Assembly: GCA_022340285.1 (NCBI GenBank)
Contig: JAJDOG010000024.1
Location: 186,001 to 250,000 of the forward strand
Direction of reading: 5' to 3'
Source: Betaproteobacteria bacterium
Lineage (GTDB): Bacteria > Pseudomonadota > Gammaproteobacteria > Burkholderiales > SG8-39
Length of the DNA stretch: 64,000 bases
The notes under the pieces are model-generated. The model was given only the letters and a program-made list of their open reading frames with translations, made no database searches and was not told the origin of the DNA. The translations under genes were made by a program, and so were the position numbers. The number at the start of each line of letters is the position of its first letter. The first letter of the stretch is position 1. Shown here piece after piece: positions 46,729-56,413 of the stretch.

Positions 46729-47751
46729 ATGAGAGCCTATCAACTCCAGGATGACTGGTCGATCGACAACCTGAGACGAGTCGAGCGCCCGGATCCGTCG
46801 GCGGGCCCGGGGCAGGTTCTCATCCGGCTGCGCGCCGCGTCGCTCAACTTTCGCGACCTCTTCGTGCTCAAGCGCGGCTACGGCGCCTCGACCGGCACGC
46901 TCCCGCTCATACCCGTGTCGGACGGCGTTGGCGAAGTCGTCGCGCTCGGCGAGGGCGTCACGCGGGTCGCGCTCGGTGACCGGGTCTGCCCCATGTTCTT
47001 TCCCGACTGGATGGGCGGCGCGCCGCGCGCAGCGCTCCTCGCCGCGATCCTCGGCGGACCGCGCGACGGCACGATGGCCGAGCTCATGGCGATCGACGCC
47101 CGTAGCGTGTCACGAGTGCCGGCGCATCTTTCCGATGCCGAGGCGGCAACCCTTCCCTGCGCGGCGCTCACGGCCTGGCGGGCGCTCGTCTCCGAGGGGC
47201 GGGTGAAAGCCGGCGACACGGTGGTTGTCCAAGGCACGGGCGGTGTGTCGCTGTTCGCACTGCAGTTCGCCAAGCTGCTGGGCGCCTGCGCGATTGTGAC
47301 CTCGTCGAGCGACGCGAAGCTCGAGCGGGCGAAGGCATTGGGCGCGGATGCGCTCATCAACTATCGCCGCACGCCCGAATGGGGTGCGGCTGCCCGCGAC
47401 ATGGCGGGCGGCGAAGGGGTTGACCATATCATCGAGGTCGGAGGCGAGCAGACGCTTGGCCAGTCCCTCCGCGCGGTGCGCGTCGGGGGAACACTCAGTC
47501 TGATCGGCGTGCTTTCCGGCGGCAAGATGGACGTGCGTCTCGGTCCGATCGTGACGCGCGCGGTGCGCCTGCAGGGAGTCACGGTCGGCAGCCGTGAGGA
47601 CTTCGAGGCCATGGCGCGCGCGATCGAGCAGCATCGCCTGCGGCCAGTCATCGACAAGGTCTTTCCCTTCGACGATCTGCGCCCGGCACTGGATCATCTC
47701 TCGAGCGGTGCGCAATTTGGGAAGGTTTGCATCCGCCACGATTCCCGCTGA
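46729..47751 (+). CDS. Zinc-type alcohol dehydrogenase/quinone oxidoreductase family protein
   Basis: Medium-chain dehydrogenase, 340 residues. The GroES-like part contains SLNFRDLFVLKRGYG and DGVGEVVALGEGVTRVALGDRV in parts, and the Rossmann part VVVQGTGGVSLFALQFAKLLGA. Catalytic-zinc ligands typical of true alcohol dehydrogenases are missing at the expected first position, so it resembles the quinone oxidoreductase/enoyl reductase branch. The start is ATG 46729 (MRAYQLQDD); ATG 46711 is possible. A TAGAAT box lies at 46670. It is divergent from the RdhA-like gene and may serve the same pathway. Confidence 0.85.
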   Translation: MRAYQLQDDWSIDNLRRVERPDPSAGPGQVLIRLRAASLNFRDLFVLKRGYGASTGTLPLIPVSDGVGEVVALGEGVTRVALGDRVCPMFFPDWMGGAPRAALLAAILGGPRDGTMAELMAIDARSVSRVPAHLSDAEAATLPCAALTAWRALVSEGRVKAGDTVVVQGTGGVSLFALQFAKLLGACAIVTSSSDAKLERAKALGADALINYRRTPEWGAAARDMAGGEGVDHIIEVGGEQTLGQSLRAVRVGGTLSLIGVLSGGKMDVRLGPIVTRAVRLQGVTVGSREDFEAMARAIEQHRLRPVIDKVFPFDDLRPALDHLSSGAQFGKVCIRHDSR

Positions 47752-47784
47752 AGCCGATCAACCACCCCGGCTGCTTCGCAGCCA

Positions 47785-47805
47785 CCCCTCCTTGGAAAGG
47801 AGGGG
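47785..47805. repeat. Palindromic hairpin CCCCTCCTT / AAGGAGGGG
   Basis: A perfect 9-bp stem with a 3-nt loop. The stem halves are the same as those of the hairpin at 11164-11186 but in swapped order. No T run follows. Confidence 0.7.
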
Positions 47806-47828
47806 ATGGAAGATTGCGCTTACGCGCG

Positions 47829-47901
47829 CCTACCGCGGCTTGAGCAATCGCTTCACCGACCCCGACGTCACCACGCGCGCCTCGCGCGCGTACGCCTCGT
47901 G
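47829..47901. repeat. Exact 73-bp duplicate of the malonyl-CoA decarboxylase 3' end
   Basis: Identical over all 73 bases to 47964-48036, which codes for the last 23 residues and stop codon of the decarboxylase on the minus strand. The offset is 135 bp. It has no start of its own and is not expected to be translated. Confidence 0.9.
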
Positions 47902-47911
47902 CCTAACCGAA

Positions 47912-47932
47912 CAAGGGGGCGACGCCCCCTTG
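47912..47932. repeat. Hairpin CAAGGGGGC / GCCCCCTTG between the 73-bp repeats
   Basis: A perfect 9-bp stem with a GAC loop, placed between the two 73-bp repeats and downstream of the decarboxylase stop codon on the minus strand. It could work as a transcription stop or transcript stabiliser, although no clear T run follows. Confidence 0.6.
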
Positions 47933-47964
47933 TCATCCCCCCGAGTCAGAGGCGTCCGCGCGCC

Positions 47965-49428
47965 CTACCGCGGCTTGAGCAATCGCTTCACCGACCCCGA
48001 CGTCACCACGCGCGCCTCGCGCGCGTACGCCTCGTGGTTGTCTTCGATCTCGTCCAGCTTGTAGAGATAGTTCACCATGAGGCCGCAAGACTGCTTCAAG
48101 CCGCGTGGCGATGTGTCGGATAGCCAGTTGATGCGCTCGAGACGCGCGCCGTTTCCGAGGTGAAAGCGCGCGACCGGGTCGACCGGCTGGGCGCCTGCGC
48201 CTTCGCCTTCTTCCATCTCTGCGAGATAGTGCGCACAGAGATGCAGAAGGATCGGTTCCAGCGTGACCGCCGCCTCGGGATCTTCAATGAGATTGCGCTT
48301 CATCAGATCGCCGAACGCCTCGTACGGATCGGTGGTGATCGCGACCCGGCATACCCGGTCCTCGTCCGACTTGGCGAGCAGCCCCGGTCGCCGCGCCTTG
48401 ATTTCGCCTTCCAGCCAACGCCTGAAGCCGGGCACCGGCGAAAGCGTCGCGAACTGCTTCAGCTTCGGGAACTCGACGAGCAACTGCTCGACCACGCGCT
48501 TGATGAGGAAGCCACCGAACGAGACGCCGCGCAGGCCGGCCTGGGTGTTCGAGATCGAGTAGAAGATCGCCGCCTGCGCAGCACCGGGCTCGAGGATCGG
48601 CGCCGCTTCGTCGAGAAGCGTCTGGACGTTCGCGGCAATGTCCCGGGTCAGCGCGATCTCGACGAAGATCAACGGCTCGCCCGGCATCCGCGGATGGAAG
48701 AACGCGTAGCAGCGCCGATCGGAATCGAGGCGGTTGCGAAGATCTCCCCATCCTCGGATCTCGTGCACTGCCTCGTAGGCGATCAGCTTCTCGAGCAGGG
48801 CGGCGGGCGAAGCCCAGGAGATGCGCGTCAGCTCGAGATTGCCCACGTCGAACCAGCTGCCGAGCAGCGAGTAGAGCTCCTCGTCAACAGCATCGAGCTC
48901 CGGGGCGTCGCCGACATAGCGCAGCACGTCCGTACGCAGATCGACGAGGAACTTCACCCCGTCGGGGAGCAGGTTGAATTGCTTGAGGATCCGGATCCGC
49001 GGCGAGCCCAGCGCCAGCCGGAGTCGGGACTCGGCTTGGCGCCGGTCCGGTCCGGGCGGGGTGTGAAGGTAATCCTGGATCGCAAGCGCGATCGCCCGCT
49101 CATCCGGGCCGAACTCGTCGGCGAGGACCTGGAGAAAGCGGGTACGGGCCGCGTCCGTCAAGCCTCGATAGGTCGCGGCGAGCCATTGCACGCGCCCGCG
49201 GGCCGATGCCTCCCCGCCTACTTCAGCGAGAGCGTCGCGGAAGGTATCCCGAAGCTCCTTGAGCTCGGAAGTTCCGAGATCCCTCAGCGTGGCCCGGTCC
49301 GGCCGAGCCGCGCTCTTCAGCCAGTTCCATAGCGCGCGAACACGGCCCGTGCGGGCCGATTCATCGGGGCTGGGGCCGGCAACCTGCGCGTCCACTGCGG
49401 TCTCCGTCTGAGAAGTGCGCTTGTTCAT
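47965..49428 (-). CDS. Malonyl-CoA decarboxylase
   Basis: Converts malonyl-CoA to acetyl-CoA and CO2, 487 residues. It has the N-terminal helical domain (RVQWLAATYRGLTDAARTRF) and the catalytic domain with CYAFFHPRMPGEPLIFVEIA, FYSISNTQAGLRGVSFGGFL and KQFATLSPVPGF. ATG 49428 (MNKRTSQTETAVD) was chosen; the extended frame has no better start. The C-terminal 23 residues are coded within a 73-bp sequence that is repeated downstream. No malonyl-CoA synthetase is obvious next to it, though CoA ligases occur in the window. Confidence 0.92.
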   Translation of the reverse strand: MNKRTSQTETAVDAQVAGPSPDESARTGRVRALWNWLKSAARPDRATLRDLGTSELKELRDTFRDALAEVGGEASARGRVQWLAATYRGLTDAARTRFLQVLADEFGPDERAIALAIQDYLHTPPGPDRRQAESRLRLALGSPRIRILKQFNLLPDGVKFLVDLRTDVLRYVGDAPELDAVDEELYSLLGSWFDVGNLELTRISWASPAALLEKLIAYEAVHEIRGWGDLRNRLDSDRRCYAFFHPRMPGEPLIFVEIALTRDIAANVQTLLDEAAPILEPGAAQAAIFYSISNTQAGLRGVSFGGFLIKRVVEQLLVEFPKLKQFATLSPVPGFRRWLEGEIKARRPGLLAKSDEDRVCRVAITTDPYEAFGDLMKRNLIEDPEAAVTLEPILLHLCAHYLAEMEEGEGAGAQPVDPVARFHLGNGARLERINWLSDTSPRGLKQSCGLMVNYLYKLDEIEDNHEAYAREARVVTSGSVKRLLKPR

Positions 49429-49526
49429 CCTCAAGCAATCCCCTTGCCAGGCAAGGCGGTCCATGCCGTCCCAGGCGCCGAGATTAGCAAACTACCGCCG
49501 CACGACCCCTCTGGCGTTCGGGGGGG

Positions 49527-52500
49527 CTATTCGATTGCGGCAGCGCGGGTGCCCCGGCCAAGCCGTTGCTTGAGATCCTCGACCCACATGGCGAGCGCCG
49601 GGGTGAGCAGCATGAGAAGCGCCGTGCCGAGGAGCACGCCGACGCCGATCGAGATGGCGAGCGGAATCAGGAATTGCGCCTGGATACTGCGCTCGACGAT
49701 CAGTGGCGCGATGCCCAGAAACGTGGTGACTGCCGTGAGCAGAATCGGCCGGAAGCGACCCTTTGCGGCAGACACGATCGCCTCCTGCGGTCTCTTGCCG
49801 CGCCGCAGCTCCTCGTTCGTGAAATCGATCAGCACGAGCGATCCGTTCACGATGATGCCCGCGAGCCCCACGATCCCGAAGAGGCTCGTGAGCCCGAGGC
49901 TCAATCCCAGCAGGAGGTGGCCCACGGTCGCCCCGACCAGGCCGAAAGGAATCGCCGCCAGGACGATGATCGGCTGAACGTACGAGCGGAATGCGAGCGC
50001 GAGCAGCGCGTACATGCAGAACATCGCGAGCACGAAATTGCGCGCGAGCGCAGGCAAGGTCTTGCCCTGCTCGCGCTGCTCGCCGGCCATCGTGTACGTG
50101 AGCCCGGGCACCTCTTCCTGCAACCGGGGGAGCACATCCGAGACGAGCCTAGCGTTGACGAGTTGTCCAGTGACCACCGCGGGATCCACCTCTGCGAGCA
50201 CGGTCGTGACGCGTCGCCCGCCCTCGCGCACGATCGTTGCGGGGCTCGACCCCTGCTCGACCGTCGCGAGTTCTTGCAGTGGCACATAATCGCCGGACGG
50301 CGTGCGGATACGGTACCGCGAGAGATCGGAGAGCGCATCGCGTTCGCTTCTCGGCAGGCGCACATAGACCCTGACTTCGTCGCGCCCTCGCTGCACGCGC
50401 AAGGCCTCCGCGCCAAAAAACGCGGCGCGGACCTGCTGCGACAGGCTGTCGACGGTTATGCCGAGCGTGCGCGCGTAAGGTTTGAGCCGGAACTGTATTT
50501 CCCGTTTGCCCGGCTCGCGGTCGTCGCGGACGTCGAACACGCCGTCGATACGGCCCAGCTCGTCCTGCAGCGCCTGCACCGCCTGTGCGAGCCCTTCGGC
50601 AGTGCGCGCCGAGAGCTCCACCTGGATCGGCGACCCCAGGTTGATCACGTTCGACGCAAACGAGAGCTTCTGGACCTGCGGGAGCATTCCGACCCTGCGA
50701 CGCCATTGCTGCTCGAACTCCCGTGAGGTGACCGTTCGGATTTCGGGGTCGAGCAACTCGAACACCACCGACGCCTTGTTCCCTTGCAGGACATTGAGCG
50801 CCGCGGCGGCTCCCGGGCCGCTCCGGTCTTGCATGCCGACGGTGAGATACACGGCATGCACCAGCTCTTGCCCGCTCGGATCCTTCAATTCCGCGCCGAC
50901 GGCGCGTCCGGCTCGCTCCACCTCCAGCGCCGCAGCGAGCGTCGACTCCGCGGTCGCACCCTGCCGCAGATCGAGCGTGGCCGTGACGTAGCGTCCTTCC
51001 ACCTGCGGAAAGAAGATAAAGCGGACGTAGCCGCCTCGGATCACGCCGAGGGTCAGCACGAACACGGCGATGCCGGTCGCGATGACGACGCCGTAATGAG
51101 TAGTGGCGAAGCGCAGGCTGCGATCGAGCGGGCCGTTGACGAACCGCCGCAGCGCAGCGTCCATGCGATGGCGGAGGTCCGCGATCCAGGCCCCGGCGCG
51201 GGTCCGCGGGACATGACCGACGATCTGCAGTCGCGACAGGTGGTGAGGCAGGATCAGCAGCGCCTCCACCACCGATACGGTCAGCACGATGATGACGATC
51301 GCCGGAATCTGGAACAAGAACTTGCCGATGGTCCCCGGGACGAAGAGGAGCGGCACGAACGCCGCCACGGTCGTCGAGACCGCGAGCACGACGGGGAGCG
51401 CCACCCGCCGGGCGCCCGCGACGGCCGCCTCCATAGGAGGAACGCCGCGCTCGTTCTCGGCGTAGATGTTCTCCCCCGTCACGATGGCGTCGTCGACGAC
51501 GATGCCGATCGCCAGGATGAAGCCGAAGAGCGAGACCATGTTGATCGAAAGGCCCACCAGCGCCATGACGCCGAATGCGCCGATGAATGCTACGAAGATT
51601 CCCGCCGACACCCAGAACGCGAGCCGCAGGTCGAGGAACAGCGCGAGCGCCAGCATCACCAGCCCGAGCCCCATCAGGCCGTTCTTCACGAGCAAGTGCA
51701 TCCGATTCTTGAATTCCGTGGCGTCGTTGCGCCAGATCGTCGCCGAAATGCCCGGCGGCAGGCCGGGAATCAGCGTGGTGTCGACGTAGGATTCGACTGT
51801 CTTGACGATGTCGAGAACCTTCTCGTCCCCGACGCGGAACACCTGCACGAAGGCGGCCGGCTTGCCCTGGAACCGCATGATGAGATCGTCGTCGCGAAAA
51901 CCGTCATCGATCCGCGCAATGTCCGCGAGCCGCACGTGCGCGCCGGTGCGCGCGGATACGACGACGATCTCCTCGAAGTCCTTCCGGTCGTAGTTACGGC
52001 CCTTGGTCCGCAAGAGGATCGACTCGCTGGTCGTCTTGATATCGCCGCTCGGCAGATCGAGGCTGCTGCGCCGGACCGTTGCCGCAATGTCCTGCAGCGT
52101 GAGACCGTAGGCGCGCAGCGCGTCGTTCGGCACCTCGATGGAAATCTCGTAGTCGCGTACGCGCGCCACCTGCACCAGCGAGATTCCGGGCGTCGCGGAC
52201 AATTCGTCCTTGATGCGGTAGGCGTACTCGCGCAGCGTCGCCTCGCCTACGTCCCCGTACACGACGAGCTCGATCACCCGCTGGCGGTTGACGAGCTCGC
52301 GCACCTCGGGGCGCTCCGACTCGTCGGGGAAGGTCGTGATTCGATCGACGGCGGATCTGATCTCGTCTAGCTTGCGTGGCGCCGACACCCCGCGTGCCAG
52401 CTCGGCGCGGACGACCCCGACGCCCTCGGCTGCATAGGACGTGATGCGCTGGATGCCCTCGATACCCTCGATCTGCTCCTCGACGCGCTGGACGATGGAC

Positions 52501-52685
52501 TCTTCGATCTCGTCCGGTGCGGCTCCTTGGTAGACAACCCGCACCTCGATGACATCGAGATCGATCAGGGGAAACACTTCCTGCTTGAGCGTGATCGCGC
52601 TGGTGATCCCGGCGATCACGATGAACAGCATCAGCAGATTGCCCGCCACCGGGTGCCTGGCCATCCAGGCGATTAGACCGTTCAC
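49527..52685 (-). CDS. RND-family efflux transporter permease (AcrB-like)
   Basis: Inner-membrane proton-driven pump, 1052 residues, with two large periplasmic loops and twelve membrane segments arranged 1+5 and 1+5. Characteristic parts are GLIAWMARHPVAGNLLMLF (first segment), the helix 4 acidic motif GIVVDDAIVTGENIYAE, and the second-half GLAGIIVNGSLVLIDFTNEE. The start is GTG 52685, overlapping the stop of the adaptor gene (GTGA). No outer-membrane factor gene is present, so it probably uses a TolC-like channel coded elsewhere. The substrate is unknown. Confidence 0.93.
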   Translation of the reverse strand: MNGLIAWMARHPVAGNLLMLFIVIAGITSAITLKQEVFPLIDLDVIEVRVVYQGAAPDEIEESIVQRVEEQIEGIEGIQRITSYAAEGVGVVRAELARGVSAPRKLDEIRSAVDRITTFPDESERPEVRELVNRQRVIELVVYGDVGEATLREYAYRIKDELSATPGISLVQVARVRDYEISIEVPNDALRAYGLTLQDIAATVRRSSLDLPSGDIKTTSESILLRTKGRNYDRKDFEEIVVVSARTGAHVRLADIARIDDGFRDDDLIMRFQGKPAAFVQVFRVGDEKVLDIVKTVESYVDTTLIPGLPPGISATIWRNDATEFKNRMHLLVKNGLMGLGLVMLALALFLDLRLAFWVSAGIFVAFIGAFGVMALVGLSINMVSLFGFILAIGIVVDDAIVTGENIYAENERGVPPMEAAVAGARRVALPVVLAVSTTVAAFVPLLFVPGTIGKFLFQIPAIVIIVLTVSVVEALLILPHHLSRLQIVGHVPRTRAGAWIADLRHRMDAALRRFVNGPLDRSLRFATTHYGVVIATGIAVFVLTLGVIRGGYVRFIFFPQVEGRYVTATLDLRQGATAESTLAAALEVERAGRAVGAELKDPSGQELVHAVYLTVGMQDRSGPGAAAALNVLQGNKASVVFELLDPEIRTVTSREFEQQWRRRVGMLPQVQKLSFASNVINLGSPIQVELSARTAEGLAQAVQALQDELGRIDGVFDVRDDREPGKREIQFRLKPYARTLGITVDSLSQQVRAAFFGAEALRVQRGRDEVRVYVRLPRSERDALSDLSRYRIRTPSGDYVPLQELATVEQGSSPATIVREGGRRVTTVLAEVDPAVVTGQLVNARLVSDVLPRLQEEVPGLTYTMAGEQREQGKTLPALARNFVLAMFCMYALLALAFRSYVQPIIVLAAIPFGLVGATVGHLLLGLSLGLTSLFGIVGLAGIIVNGSLVLIDFTNEELRRGKRPQEAIVSAAKGRFRPILLTAVTTFLGIAPLIVERSIQAQFLIPLAISIGVGVLLGTALLMLLTPALAMWVEDLKQRLGRGTRAAAIE

Positions 52686-53941
52686 GGCTGGACGCGTCCT
52701 GCGGACAATTGACGGTTCGCGCCGTCGACGACGCGTACGGGCATTCCCTCCGTGACGACCTTGAGCTCGCTCGTGATGACTCGCGCATCGGTCGGGAGAC
52801 CCTCGGACGAGATCGCGACGGTGTCCTTCGATTCGTGCAACACGCGAACCTGGGTGATTGCCACCGTGTCGGTACTCCCGAGCAGCCACACCACCCCGCC
52901 ATCGCGCAGTGCACGACGCGGGACCACTGCGTAACGCCCCTGGTCACGGCCGGCGATCTCGACGGTTGCGTACATTCCGACCAGTAGGGGCGGTCCGTCA
53001 CCGCCGGCACCCGACACGGACCTTCCGCGAGCGTCCGGATTGTCCACGCGAACGACGACGTTGAACGTGCGGGTCGCGCTGTCCACGGAAGCTTCCACTC
53101 GGTCCACGGTTGCCGGCCATTGGTAGCGCTCGCCGCCGTGCTCAATGATCACCGTCGCCGACGCACCGCGCCCGCTCTCGTTTCCGGTGTTCGCCGCGCG
53201 CCATGGGTCGGCGATCAGCGCAACATCGCGGTCAGTGAGCGATACCGCGATTTCGAGGGCGTCGTCGGAGAAGATCCGGGCGAGCTCCTTGCCGGGCTGC
53301 ACCGTCTCGCCCAGGTCCACCCGCTCCGAGAGCACGCGTCCCTTGAATGGCGCCTTGATGACCGCGCGCGTCAGATCGATACGGCGCTGCTGCTCGAGCG
53401 CCTCGGCGCGCGCCAGCGCGGCGCGCGCCTGGTCGCGATTCGCGACGCGCTCGTCGAGCGTTTGCCGAGACAGGAATCCCTTGGCGATGAGCTCCCCGGT
53501 CCGTTTGAGGAGCTGCTCGGCCAGGCCCAGGCTCGCCTGTGCCGACTGCCGGTCGGCGATCGCCTGCCCGAGCGCCGCCTCGAAGGATTCGGGATCCAGC
53601 CGGATCAGGACATCGCCCTTCGCAAATGCGCCGCCGGTAACGAGCGCCGGGCTGACATAGGTCACGCGCCCCGAAACCTCGGCCCCGAGAACGACCTCCG
53701 CGCGCGGCTTCACCAGCCCGTTACCCGTCACCGTGAGCGCCCCCTCGCGGAACTCGATGGGCGCTGCCCGCACCAGCGGCAGCTGCTTGACCGGCGCTCG
53801 CACCGCAGGCCGTGGTTTCAGCACCTGCAGGGCGACGTAGCCTCCGATCCCCGCGACGAGAATCGCCGCGGTCACGACGCGCCAGAACCAGCGCGAGTGC
53901 GCCTCGCGTGGTCTGGATTCAGGGATGGTGGGATCTACCAA
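52682..53941 (-). CDS. RND efflux periplasmic adaptor (membrane fusion protein)
   Basis: A 419-residue HlyD/AcrA-type adaptor. An N-terminal membrane anchor (VVTAAILVAGIGGYVALQV) is followed by a lipoyl/barrel-sandwich half (GLVKPRAEVVLGAEVSGRV), a helical hairpin (ADRQSAQASLGLAEQLLKRT), the second lipoyl half (IKAPFKGRVLSERVDLGETV) and beta-barrel domains. No lipobox is visible. It is coupled to the permease gene downstream by a four-base overlap. The 119 bp before it show no gene. Confidence 0.92.
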   Translation of the reverse strand: MVDPTIPESRPREAHSRWFWRVVTAAILVAGIGGYVALQVLKPRPAVRAPVKQLPLVRAAPIEFREGALTVTGNGLVKPRAEVVLGAEVSGRVTYVSPALVTGGAFAKGDVLIRLDPESFEAALGQAIADRQSAQASLGLAEQLLKRTGELIAKGFLSRQTLDERVANRDQARAALARAEALEQQRRIDLTRAVIKAPFKGRVLSERVDLGETVQPGKELARIFSDDALEIAVSLTDRDVALIADPWRAANTGNESGRGASATVIIEHGGERYQWPATVDRVEASVDSATRTFNVVVRVDNPDARGRSVSGAGGDGPPLLVGMYATVEIAGRDQGRYAVVPRRALRDGGVVWLLGSTDTVAITQVRVLHESKDTVAISSEGLPTDARVITSELKVVTEGMPVRVVDGANRQLSAGRVQP

Positions 53942-54060
53942 GATTGCCGGTTGCCGGAGCGAGGAGTCGAAGGAGCTGGCATTGTAACGGGTCGCTCCTG
54001 CGCACCATGTTAAGAAACGTTTCCTTCATGCAAAGGGAAAGAGCGGTTCGACTCCCTGGG

Positions 54061-56403
54061 TCAAGAGTCGGACTCCATCGCTTCGTGGGTCGCCGGCCGC
54101 CGCACCAACGCTTCCCTTCGCTGCGTCTCCGCCTTCGCTCGCTCCACGAGCACGAAGAGCTGTTGTTTCCCGGAAAGATACTGTTTGGGCCAGGACGTGC
54201 CGTGATACCCGTACTCCGCCGCGGCATGCAAGGTGAAATAGGGGTCCGTGAGGTGCGGGCGGGCGAGCGCTGCCAGATCGGCCCGTCCGGACGCCACGAT
54301 CGTGTTGACCTGGTCGGCCGAGGTGATCGCACCGACCGCCATGGTCGCGATGCCGACTTCGTTGCGGATCTGCTCCGAGAAAACGAGCTGGTACATCCGT
54401 CCGTATACGGGCTTCGATGCCGGATCGGTCTGGCCTGTCGAGACGTCGATCAGATCGCATCCGTGAGCCTTGAACGCTCTCGCGATCTCGACCGCGTCAG
54501 CGCCGGTGATGCCGCCCGGGATCCAGTCGGTCGCGGAGATGCGAACGGACATCGGCTTGTCCTTGGGCCACACTGCACGGCACGCAACGAATACCTCGAG
54601 CGGAAAGCGCAACCGGTTCTCGAGGGACCCTCCGTATTCGTCGACGCGTCGATTGGTGATCGGCGAGATGAATGACGCATGAAGGTACCCGTGGGCCATA
54701 TGCAGCTCGAGCATGTCGAAACCGCACTCGATGCCCCGCCGCGCGGCGGCGACATACTGGTCGCGCACACGCGTCATGTCCGCACGCGTCATCTCGCGCG
54801 GCACCTGGCTTTCGCCCGGGAAGTAGGGTAGCGCCGACGGCGCGACAACCGGCCAGTTACCGTCCCGCAGCGGTTTGTCCATCTCCTCCCACATCAGCTG
54901 GGTGGATCCTTTGCGTCCCGCATGGCCCAGCTGCAGGGCGATCTTCGCGTCGGTGTGGATGTGCACGAAATCGACGATCCGTTTCCACGCCAGCACGTGT
55001 TCGGCCTTGTATATACCGGTGCAGCCAGGCGTGATGCGTGCATCCGGCGCCACGCACGTCATCTCCGTGAAGAGCAGGCCTGCGCCACCCACGGCTCGGG
55101 ACCCGTAGTGCACGAAATGCCAGTCGGTGGGCGTGCCGTCCTCGGCGCAGTACTGGCACATCGGCGAGACCACTACGCGATTCGCGAGCTTCATGCCGCG
55201 CAGATGAAAGGGCGCGAACATCGGCGGGGCGGTGAAATGCTTCGGAAGACGCAAGCCTTCGCGCGCTGCGACATGCTGCGCCCACCAGCGATCCAGATCG
55301 TGCACCACCGAAGCGTCGCGCACGCGCAGATTCTCGTAGGTCACGGCCTTTGCGCGCGACATCAAAGCGAAATTGAACTGGATCGGCTCCATGTGCCAGA
55401 ACCGGCGGACATTCTCGAAGAAGACGAGGCTCGTGTTGGCCGAGTGTGTGATCCGATCGGCCTCGGCGTGACGCTCTTCCTCGTAGGTGCGCAGTGCACC
55501 CTTGATGCTGCGCCGGTGGCGAGCGACGGCGTGATGCAGTGCGATCGCGTCCTCGAGCGCAAGCTTGGTGCCCGATCCGATCGACCAGTGCGCGGAATGC
55601 GCCGCATCGCCGAGCAGGACCACGTTTTCGTGGCTCCATCGCTCGCATCGCACCGCCGGGAAATTGCGCCAGAACGAGCGATTGGTCTGGATCTCGCCGT
55701 CCCCGATTTCCTCGTTGAACAGCCTTCGCGCGTACGCCACCGTCGCGCGCTCGTCCTGGATGCCGATGCCGGACTTCTCGAACGCTTCGCCGGTGGTCTC
55801 GATGATCAGCGTGCATTGGCCTTGCGTGAACATGTAGGCGTGCAGGTTCCAGATTCCGTCTTGGTTCTCCTTGAAGCTGTATGTGAACCCGGGCAGTGTC
55901 GCCTTCGCCCCGAGCCAAACGAACTTGTTCGGCCGCCAGTCGATGGTCGGCCGAAAGTGGTCCTTCCAGTTTTCGCGAATCACGCTGTTGATGCCATCCG
56001 CCGCCACGACCAGGTCGGCGTTCAGGTAGGCATCGACGCTCGTGATCTCGGTCTGATATTGAATATCGATGCCGAGCTGGGCCGCGCGCCGCTGGAGGAT
56101 CTCGAGGAGCGTGAGCCGCTTGAGGCCCGAGAAGCCGTGCCCGGATGACTTGATCGCCGTGCCCTTGTAGTGCACGTAGATGTCGTCCCAGTATGCAAAA
56201 CTCGCTGCGATGTCGTGGTAGGTCGGCTCGTCGGCTGCCCTGAGGTTTCCCAGCGTCTCGTCGGAGAGCACGATCCCGAATCCGAAGGTGTCGTCGGGCC
56301 GGTTGCGCTCGAACACCGTCACCTCGGCCTGCGGGAAGCTCTTCTTGTGGAGAATCGCGTAGTAGAGCCCGGCCGGGCCACCGCCGATAACGTTGAGCTT
56401 CAT
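54061..56403 (-). CDS. Fused flavin monooxygenase/old yellow enzyme (2-aminobenzoyl-CoA monooxygenase-reductase or salicylyl-CoA 5-hydroxylase type)
   Basis: A 780-residue two-domain flavoprotein. The N-terminal FAD monooxygenase has [14 protein letters not shown] and [18 protein letters not shown]. From about residue 395 an old-yellow-enzyme FMN domain follows ([60 protein letters not shown]). This architecture is that of AbmA of Azoarcus evansii, which hydroxylates and reduces 2-aminobenzoyl-CoA without ring cleavage by a dioxygenase; related proteins act on salicylyl-CoA. ATG 56403 after GGGGAACCTCC. It follows the ligase gene by 10 bp. Confidence 0.88.
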   Translation of the reverse strand: MKLNVIGGGPAGLYYAILHKKSFPQAEVTVFERNRPDDTFGFGIVLSDETLGNLRAADEPTYHDIAASFAYWDDIYVHYKGTAIKSSGHGFSGLKRLTLLEILQRRAAQLGIDIQYQTEITSVDAYLNADLVVAADGINSVIRENWKDHFRPTIDWRPNKFVWLGAKATLPGFTYSFKENQDGIWNLHAYMFTQGQCTLIIETTGEAFEKSGIGIQDERATVAYARRLFNEEIGDGEIQTNRSFWRNFPAVRCERWSHENVVLLGDAAHSAHWSIGSGTKLALEDAIALHHAVARHRRSIKGALRTYEEERHAEADRITHSANTSLVFFENVRRFWHMEPIQFNFALMSRAKAVTYENLRVRDASVVHDLDRWWAQHVAAREGLRLPKHFTAPPMFAPFHLRGMKLANRVVVSPMCQYCAEDGTPTDWHFVHYGSRAVGGAGLLFTEMTCVAPDARITPGCTGIYKAEHVLAWKRIVDFVHIHTDAKIALQLGHAGRKGSTQLMWEEMDKPLRDGNWPVVAPSALPYFPGESQVPREMTRADMTRVRDQYVAAARRGIECGFDMLELHMAHGYLHASFISPITNRRVDEYGGSLENRLRFPLEVFVACRAVWPKDKPMSVRISATDWIPGGITGADAVEIARAFKAHGCDLIDVSTGQTDPASKPVYGRMYQLVFSEQIRNEVGIATMAVGAITSADQVNTIVASGRADLAALARPHLTDPYFTLHAAAEYGYHGTSWPKQYLSGKQQLFVLVERAKAETQRREALVRRPATHEAMESDS

Positions 56404-56413
56404 GGAGGTTCCC

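Noticed and set aside
54035-54062. GGTTCGACTCC resembling a tRNA T arm
   Set aside because: No matching 5-bp T stem, acceptor stem or anticodon arm can be built around it.
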